Shown piece by piece: positions 59,324 through 64,000 of a stretch of DNA of 64,000 bases. The stretch comes from Microvirga lupini (GTDB lineage: Bacteria; Pseudomonadota; Alphaproteobacteria; Rhizobiales; Beijerinckiaceae): assembly GCF_014191055.1 (NCBI RefSeq), contig NZ_JACHWB010000001.1:1331875-1395874 (forward strand), written 5' to 3'. Numbering within the stretch: the first letter of the stretch is position 1; each line of letters opens with the position of its first letter. The notes below the pieces were generated by a model. That model was not told where the DNA came from. It made no database searches and saw only the letters and a list, made by a program, of their open reading frames with translations. A program made the translations under genes and the position numbers.

Positions 59324-59360
59324 CGCCCGCCGATGGGAGATCCATTGGCGGGCGTTTTCT
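59324..59360 (+). terminator. intrinsic terminator of the RTX gene
   Basis: CGCCCGCCGATGG (59324-59336) pairs with CCATTGGCGGGCG (59342-59354) with one G-T wobble, loop GAGAT, and is followed by TTTTCT. It starts 20 bases after the RTX stop. A clear Rho-independent terminator in the forward direction. Confidence 0.85.
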
Positions 59361-59466
59361 ATGGGACCTTGCCTCCGCATCTCCTGTCCGGAACGGACGG
59401 TCATGCTTGGCAATTGACCGGGGTGACCCCATGTGATGCCCAACGCTCACAACGCTCAGGTTCCCG

Positions 59467-60915
59467 GTGCCCACTCTGTCTGATATCGCCTCCCGCGCCG
59501 GGTCTGCTGCGCAATCGCTCTGGGAGGCCTCCGGCCAGCTGGTCCAGCCCTCCCTCCGCCTCGGCGTCACCGGGCTCGCCCGCTCCGGCAAGACCGTCTT
59601 CACCACCGCACTTGTGCATCACCTGATCCGAGGCACGAACCTGCCGGCCTTCCGGGCTTCCGCTGAAGGCCGCATCCGGCGGGCTCAGCTGGCGCATCAG
59701 CCGGATGATGCGATCCCTCGCTTCCCTTACGAGGAACACTTGGCGGCCCTGACCGAGAGCCGCCGCTGGCCGCAATCGACCAATCGGATCAGCGAGCTGC
59801 GGGTGGATGTGGAATACGAACGGAAGGCCGGCTGGCGCACCGGGCCGGCGTCGCTTGCCCTCGACATTGTGGATTATCCGGGCGAATGGCTGCTCGACCT
59901 TGCGCTTCTCGATGCCGGTTATGCGGAATGGTCCCGCCAGACCATCGAGGCAAGCCGCAAGCGTGATCGGGCACCGGTGGCGGGCGGCTGGCACGAAACC
60001 CTGAAAACCCTCGACCCGTCAGGGGCTTCCGACGAGATGCTCGCTTCGAGAGCAAGCGAGGCCTTCAAGGATTACCTCACGGCATTGCGTGCCGGATCCG
60101 AGGCGGTGGCGACGACCCCGCCGGGGCGGTTCCTCATGCCGGGCGATCTTGCCGGCTCCCCGGCGCTCACCTTCGCGCCTCTCGATCTGTCTCAAGGGCA
60201 GCCCATTGCGGCAGGCAGTTTCGCGGCCCTGATGGAGCGGCGTTTCGAGGCCTACAAGACCCATGTGGTCCGGCCGTTCTTCCGCGACCATTTCCAGCGT
60301 ATCGACCGCCAGATCGTCCTGGTGGACGTGCTGGCCGCCATCGATGCCGGGCCTGTGGCGCTCGCGGAGCTGGAGGAGGCGCTGGATCAGGTGCTCATGG
60401 CCTTCCGAACCGGCCGCAATACGCTGCTCTCGCGCCTGTTTTCCCCCCGAGCCGACCGGGTCCTGTTCGCGGCCACCAAGGCCGATCACATCCACCACAC
60501 GGATCACGACCGGCTCGATGCCATCCTGCGGATGCTCGTGAACCGGGCTTCGCGCCGGACCGAAGCAGCCGGCGCGCGGGTGGGCACCGTGGCGCTCGCC
60601 TCGGTGCGTGCCACCCGCGAGACGACCATTCGCGAAGGACGCGAGACCCTGCGGGCCGTCGCCGGGGTTCCGGAGGCGGGCGAGCGGGTCGGGGACGACG
60701 TGTTCGACGGCGAGGCGGAAGCCGCGATCTTTCCTGGCGAACTGCCCGAGAGCGCCGAGGCGGTGTTTCAGGGGGCGGTGCCGCCCGGCTCGTTCCGGTT
60801 TCCGCGCTTCCGGCCGCCGAAGCTGCCGGTCGATGCAGCGGGCCGCATGGCCAAGATGCCTCATATCCGTCTCGACCGGGCCCTTGAATTCCTCCTGGGG
60901 GATCGCTTCGCATGA
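59467..60915 (+). CDS. ycjX: YcjX-family P-loop GTP-binding protein
   Basis: A protein of 482 residues with the YcjX-type P-loop GLARSGKTVFTTALVHHL at about residues 34-51, LDIVDYPGEWLLDLALLD (switch/Walker B region), the conserved VLFAATKADHIHHTDHDRL (TKxD-type guanine motif) and the C-terminal FRFPRFRPPKLP. YcjX proteins are dynamin-like stress-associated GTPases, often paired with the membrane protein YcjF. It starts with GTG at 59467. The ycjF start overlaps its stop by four bases. Confidence 0.88.
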   Translation: MPTLSDIASRAGSAAQSLWEASGQLVQPSLRLGVTGLARSGKTVFTTALVHHLIRGTNLPAFRASAEGRIRRAQLAHQPDDAIPRFPYEEHLAALTESRRWPQSTNRISELRVDVEYERKAGWRTGPASLALDIVDYPGEWLLDLALLDAGYAEWSRQTIEASRKRDRAPVAGGWHETLKTLDPSGASDEMLASRASEAFKDYLTALRAGSEAVATTPPGRFLMPGDLAGSPALTFAPLDLSQGQPIAAGSFAALMERRFEAYKTHVVRPFFRDHFQRIDRQIVLVDVLAAIDAGPVALAELEEALDQVLMAFRTGRNTLLSRLFSPRADRVLFAATKADHIHHTDHDRLDAILRMLVNRASRRTEAAGARVGTVALASVRATRETTIREGRETLRAVAGVPEAGERVGDDVFDGEAEAAIFPGELPESAEAVFQGAVPPGSFRFPRFRPPKLPVDAAGRMAKMPHIRLDRALEFLLGDRFA

Positions 60916-61898
60916 GCCGCCAACCTCGCGCCTATCGCCTCGACGATCCGAACATCACCACCGGCGCCGTGCAGGTGACGGAGGAGCCCTTCGATGCCAT
61001 CGAAGCCGCCGATGGCACTGTGGTGCCCATGGGCAGCAAGCGCCGGGCGCCCTGGCTCGGCATCCTGCTGTCCGCGCTCTCGGGGCTCCTTCTGCTGGGC
61101 CTAGGGCTTGCCATCGAGAACCTGATTGTCGATCTGTACCGGATTGCCCCGTGGCTGGGCTGGGTGGCGCTTGCTCTCGCGGTGCTGGCGGTGCTGGCCT
61201 TCCTGGCCATTATCGGCCGGGAGGTTTCGGGGATCTGGCGCGAGCAGAAGATCGAAAGCCTGCGCGAGGCTGCGGTCGATGCGCTGGCCGTCAAGGACCA
61301 CAAGGCCGCCAAGGGCATCGTGGCGGATCTCATCAGCCTCTATGGCGGCCGGGCCGCGGCCGCTCAGGGGACCGCTCGCCTCAAGGGGCTCTCCGACGAG
61401 ATCATCGACGCGGACGACCGCCTCGCCATTGCCGAGCGGGAGCTCCTCGAGCCCCTCGACGCACAGGCCAAGCGTGCGATCGCAGGCGCAGCCAAGCAGG
61501 TCTCGCTCGTCACGGCCGTGAGCCCGCGGGCCATCGTCGATGTGGCGTTCGTGATCTTCGCGGCCGTGCGTCTCCTACGAACTTTGGCCCGGATCTACGG
61601 TGGCAGACCCGGCTTCTTCGGCTTCCTGCGGCTTGCCAAGGCCGCCTTCAACCACCTTGCGGTCACCGGGGGCGTGGCGGTGGGCGACAGCCTCATGCAG
61701 CAGGTGCTGGGCCTCGGTCTCGCGGCGCGGATCTCGGCCAAGCTTGGCGAGGGGGTGCTGAACGGGCTCATGACGGCCCGGTTCGGCCTGGCGGCCCTAT
61801 CCGTCTGTCGGCCGCTTCCCTTCATCCGAGAGGAGGCGCCCAAGATCGGCGACGTCGCCGGGGAACTCGTCAGCCGGGCGGAGGCGGCGGCCTCCTGA
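60912..61898 (+). CDS. ycjF: YcjF-family (TIGR01620, DUF697-containing) membrane protein
   Basis: A protein of 328 residues. Two membrane helices are at about residues 48-70 (LGILLSALSGLLLLGLGLAI) and 78-100 (WLGWVALALAVLAVLAFLAI), then a cytoplasmic helical region ending in VSLVTAVSPRAIVDVAFVIFAAVRLLRTLA, a further hydrophobic stretch. The order is that of YcjF/UPF0283. It is translationally coupled to ycjX by overlap, matching the conserved pair. The pair responds to envelope stress in enterobacteria; here the trigger is unknown. Confidence 0.87.
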   Translation: MSRQPRAYRLDDPNITTGAVQVTEEPFDAIEAADGTVVPMGSKRRAPWLGILLSALSGLLLLGLGLAIENLIVDLYRIAPWLGWVALALAVLAVLAFLAIIGREVSGIWREQKIESLREAAVDALAVKDHKAAKGIVADLISLYGGRAAAAQGTARLKGLSDEIIDADDRLAIAERELLEPLDAQAKRAIAGAAKQVSLVTAVSPRAIVDVAFVIFAAVRLLRTLARIYGGRPGFFGFLRLAKAAFNHLAVTGGVAVGDSLMQQVLGLGLAARISAKLGEGVLNGLMTARFGLAALSVCRPLPFIREEAPKIGDVAGELVSRAEAAAS

Positions 61899-61986
61899 TG
61901 GTGCGACATATCGTTCGGCCTGAGCCTATCCAAGGCTCATAAGGGGTGCCGGGGCCAATTAGACAAATCGATGACGCTTTATCTCG

Positions 61987-62015
61987 TTGTCGCGGTCCCT
62001 GCTTGCCTATATAGG
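61987..62015 (+). promoter_or_regulatory. candidate promoter of dksA
   Basis: TTGTCG (61987-61992) and TATAGG (62010-62015) are separated by 17 bases, a usable sigma-70 spacing, and transcription would start near 62022, about 28 bases before the dksA ATG at 62050. The match is four to five of six at each hexamer. The position in the 151-base gap before a monocistronic gene supports it. Confidence 0.35.
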
Positions 62016-62049
62016 GGCGCCACGGTTCATCGGGGAAGAACGGCTGAAC

Positions 62050-62469
62050 ATGACAGATAGCGTGATTGATGAAGGCTACCGTCCGACAGAAGACGAGCCT
62101 TTCATGAATGAGCGGCAGAGGGAGTATTTCAGGCGCAAGCTGATCCGCTGGAAGCACGACATCCTCAAAGAGGCTCAGGAAACCCTCGCGACGCTGCAGA
62201 GCGAGAACGAGAATCACCCTGACCTTGCGGATCGCGCCTCATCGGAAACGGATCGCGCCATCGAGCTTCGCGCCAGGGATCGTCAGCGCAAGCTGATCGC
62301 CAAGATCGACGCGGCGCTCGCACGGATCGAGGATGGCTCTTACGGCTATTGCGAGGAGACGGGCGATCCGATCTCCCTCAAGCGCCTGGAGGCCCGCCCC
62401 ATCGCGACGCTCTCCCTTGAGGCTCAGGAACGCCACGAGCGTAACGAGCGGGTCTACCGGGACGACTGA
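62050..62469 (+). CDS. dksA: RNA polymerase-binding protein DksA (one-cysteine alphaproteobacterial form)
   Basis: A protein of 139 residues with the DksA coiled coil (RREKFRRKL-like FRRKLIRWKHDILKEAQETL through RKLIAKIDAALARIEDG) and a C-terminal zinc-finger-like region YGYCEETGDPISLKRLEARPIATLSLEAQERHER. E. coli DksA has four cysteines in the finger; here only one (CEETG) remains. This reduced form is normal in alphaproteobacteria. DksA works with ppGpp on RNA polymerase in the stringent response. The ATG at 62050 opens the fold; an upstream 21-residue extension is unlikely. Confidence 0.92.
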   Translation: MTDSVIDEGYRPTEDEPFMNERQREYFRRKLIRWKHDILKEAQETLATLQSENENHPDLADRASSETDRAIELRARDRQRKLIAKIDAALARIEDGSYGYCEETGDPISLKRLEARPIATLSLEAQERHERNERVYRDD

Positions 62470-62496
62470 TCCGGTCCTGCCAAACATACGAAAAAA

Positions 62497-62521
62497 GGGC
62501 TCCGCACGCGGAGCCCTTTTT
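62497..62521. terminator. strong bidirectional intrinsic terminator after dksA
   Basis: GGGCTCCG (62497-62504) and CGGAGCCC (62509-62516) form a perfect 8-bp stem with loop CACG; six As before and five Ts after give a U-tract both ways. It lies between the dksA stop (62469) and the convergent stop of the FliO-like gene (62550). Confidence 0.87.
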
Positions 62522-62549
62522 CTTTGGTCGCTGGCAGGGGAGCCTAGGC

Positions 62550-63803
62550 TCACCCTTTCTTGTTCGGATCGAGGGGGCGTCCCAGAAGGCGTGCAAACTC
62601 CGCTTCGATATCCTCGACCGAGAACGGGTCGGCGGCCTTCTGCGCCGAGGCGGGTTCCTTGGCCTGGGGCGGCAGGGGAGCGGATGCGGGCGCAGGCGGG
62701 GCGGTCCGGACCGGCTCGACGGCTGGTGCGGTCTGAGCCGGAGCGGGAGTGTCAGGCTCCTCGGCGCGATCCTCTTCCTCCGCAGGTTCGTCAAAGGACG
62801 TAACGGGCTCCTCTTCGGCCGGCTGCGGCTCGAGAGGGGTATCCTCCTCATCGCTCACATCTTCATACACGGCAGGCGAGGTCGCGCTGACCGGCGCTGT
62901 CGGAGCCACCACCGCCGGAGGCGGAACGGGGCTCGCCGGGCGCTTCAGGGCCTCTTCGAGCTGCTTTGCCATATCCGACAGCAGGTTGGCGTCGGGGGCC
63001 GGCCGCTCGCTCGCTGCTGGCTCGGGCGGCCGGACAGGCTCAGGCGGTTGCACAGGCGCCGGCGGCACTGGCGTTGCCCGCGACTGGAACGGCGGCGGCG
63101 TGAAATGAGGACGCGGCTCCGGGCGTTCCACCGGAGGAGGCGAGGGCGGGGCAGCAGGTGCAGGTGGCGCAGGAGGCGTGTTCTGGAATGACGAGGTCCT
63201 CGCCTCGGCGCGCAGCCCTTGGATCGAGGGAGAAGCGGACGTCGCGACGGCATCCGGCTTCAGGACCGGCTCGGGATGGGCCGGAACCGGCGCGCTGACG
63301 GTCGCCACCGGGGACAGCTCCTCCTCGATGTCGGATTCCTCAGACGGGCGGCGCACGAAGGCCCCTAGCTGGGCGGCGAGCTGGCTCTCGATGGAAGGCC
63401 GGCCATTGTTCTCGACCTGAGGAGCGCGAGGCGCTTGATCCAGCGAGGGCTCGAAGCGCTCCGCGCCCATGTCTACCGGGGGAGCGGGAACGCGCGCGCC
63501 GGCAACCCGGACGATGTTGGTCTCGATCACCACATCGTTGGGGCCGCCGATGAGGAGGAGGTGCTCGACATTGTCTCTGCGCAGCAGAAGGAGCTGCCGC
63601 TGCCGGTCGAGGTCATACACATCCACGATGCCCAGCCGCGGCTGTCGGCTGCGGCCGCCGCGATCGCTGCCCGGCATGATCAGGCGGCCACCCCAGACCT
63701 TGCGCAGGACGAGCCCTAAGAGCACGAGCAGGATCAGAATGATCGCGAAGGCGATTGCAAATTGAACTGCCCGCGGTGCTTCGAGACCGAAAAGAGATGA
63801 CAC
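62550..63803 (-). CDS. FliO-like membrane protein with long Pro/Ala-rich tail
   Basis: A protein of 417 residues. One N-terminal transmembrane helix (AVQFAIAFAIILILLVLLGLVL, about residues 12-33) is followed by a short FliO-like beta domain (about 45-105, IVDVYDLDRQRQLLLLRRDN, VEHLLLIGGPNDVVIETNI). Residues 110-417 are low-complexity, Pro/Ala/Glu-rich, with a short conserved C-terminus (FSVEDIEAEFARLLGRPLDP). FliO proteins assist the flagellar export gate. No flagellar gene is nearby, so it may be a non-flagellar relative in the envelope. The start at 63803 is the first ATG. Confidence 0.72.
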   Translation of the reverse strand: MSSLFGLEAPRAVQFAIAFAIILILLVLLGLVLRKVWGGRLIMPGSDRGGRSRQPRLGIVDVYDLDRQRQLLLLRRDNVEHLLLIGGPNDVVIETNIVRVAGARVPAPPVDMGAERFEPSLDQAPRAPQVENNGRPSIESQLAAQLGAFVRRPSEESDIEEELSPVATVSAPVPAHPEPVLKPDAVATSASPSIQGLRAEARTSSFQNTPPAPPAPAAPPSPPPVERPEPRPHFTPPPFQSRATPVPPAPVQPPEPVRPPEPAASERPAPDANLLSDMAKQLEEALKRPASPVPPPAVVAPTAPVSATSPAVYEDVSDEEDTPLEPQPAEEEPVTSFDEPAEEEDRAEEPDTPAPAQTAPAVEPVRTAPPAPASAPLPPQAKEPASAQKAADPFSVEDIEAEFARLLGRPLDPNKKG

Positions 63804-64000
63804 GATGAACTCTCAAACGTTGACTGGCCTTCGCAGGCCACTTCTGTGTTGGTTGTACCACATTGACTGCCAAAGCCACCGGCAAGGTTAACAGATGGTT
63901 AACGTCACTCGGCTTCGGCACAGGGCTGATGACACAGGAAAAGCTCGCTGTGATCCGTCCAAGATGGGGCCGACGGTCCTTACATCAAGGAAAATAAGGA

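Noticed and set aside
1..64000. tRNA/rRNA genes, CRISPR arrays, insertion sequences or prophage
   Set aside because: Gaps between genes are short and were read for cloverleaf-like or repeat-spacer patterns and transposase-like proteins; none was found.

Overview
The window is GC-rich, densely packed bacterial chromosome, about 58 genes in 64 kb. Most genes start with ATG or GTG behind purine-rich ribosome sites, and many neighbours overlap by 1-8 bases. The gene content points to an alphaproteobacterium of the Hyphomicrobiales (Rhizobiales), possibly a Methylobacteriaceae/Microvirga-like soil organism. The evidence is a growth-pole-ring (GPR/RgsE-like) giant polarity protein, an alphaproteobacterial one-cysteine DksA, an MlaE/F/D plus lipoprotein set, a fused allantoinase/OHCU decarboxylase, and several short intergenic palindromes of types common in that order. 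The genus is inference. I saw no tRNA, rRNA, CRISPR array, insertion sequence or prophage.

Region by region. 1-4.4 kb: the end of an aromatic acyl-CoA degradation operon, probably 2-aminobenzoyl-CoA or salicylyl-CoA: the C-terminus of a flavin hydroxylase/reductase, then SDR, MarR regulator, enoyl-CoA hydratase, acyl-CoA dehydrogenase and RidA. 4.4-6.7 kb: an MscS channel and a Gre factor. 6.7-11.6 kb: a complete branched-chain-amino-acid/aromatic-acid type ABC importer, transcribed K-G-F-H-M on the minus strand. 11.7-19.3 kb: housekeeping and stress genes: EamA exporter, thioesterase, SMP-30, tandem Usp, a DUF218 protein, PPK2, GST, and a LigD-like protein without its ligase domain. 19.4-24.8 kb: a peptide/nickel-type ABC importer with a fused double ATPase. 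24.9-28.6 kb: urate catabolism: PuuD and a GlcG/HbpS-like protein on one side, UraH and PuuE-UraD divergently on the other. Together these take urate to allantoate.

28.7-38 kb: a LysM/BON protein, rhodanese, two c-type cytochromes, an XRE-cupin regulator, an EamA transporter, a metallophosphoesterase-glycosyltransferase pair that resembles the PlcP-Agt lipid-remodelling pair, an MFS transporter and a DgcA-type enolase-superfamily enzyme. 38.1-42.4 kb: an outer-membrane lipid-asymmetry transporter (mlaE-mlaF-mlaD-lipoprotein). 42.7-47.5 kb: one 1591-residue coiled-coil polarity protein. 47.8-55.7 kb: ferredoxin, Usp, a VWA protein, a Kef antiporter, a PLP gamma-family enzyme, a MoxR ATPase, a SixA-like phosphatase and an acetyltransferase. 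55.9-59.3 kb: a P5-like hypothetical protein, then a HlyC-like acyltransferase next to an RTX calcium-binding protein. 59.5-63.8 kb: ycjX-ycjF, dksA and a FliO-like membrane protein.

The parts I consider most worth following up are the HlyC-like/RTX pair at 57.1-59.3 kb, the LigD-like protein with phosphoesterase and polymerase domains but no ligase, the PlcP/Agt-like pair with a degenerate Pho-box-like repeat upstream, the 10-bp hairpin that buries the rhodanese ribosome site, and the intergenic palindrome families. Gaps longer than 300 bases occur only at 42372-42683 (repeats and a terminator) and 47460-47774 (no gene seen). The last 197 bases hold nothing I can call beyond the upstream region of the FliO-like gene.
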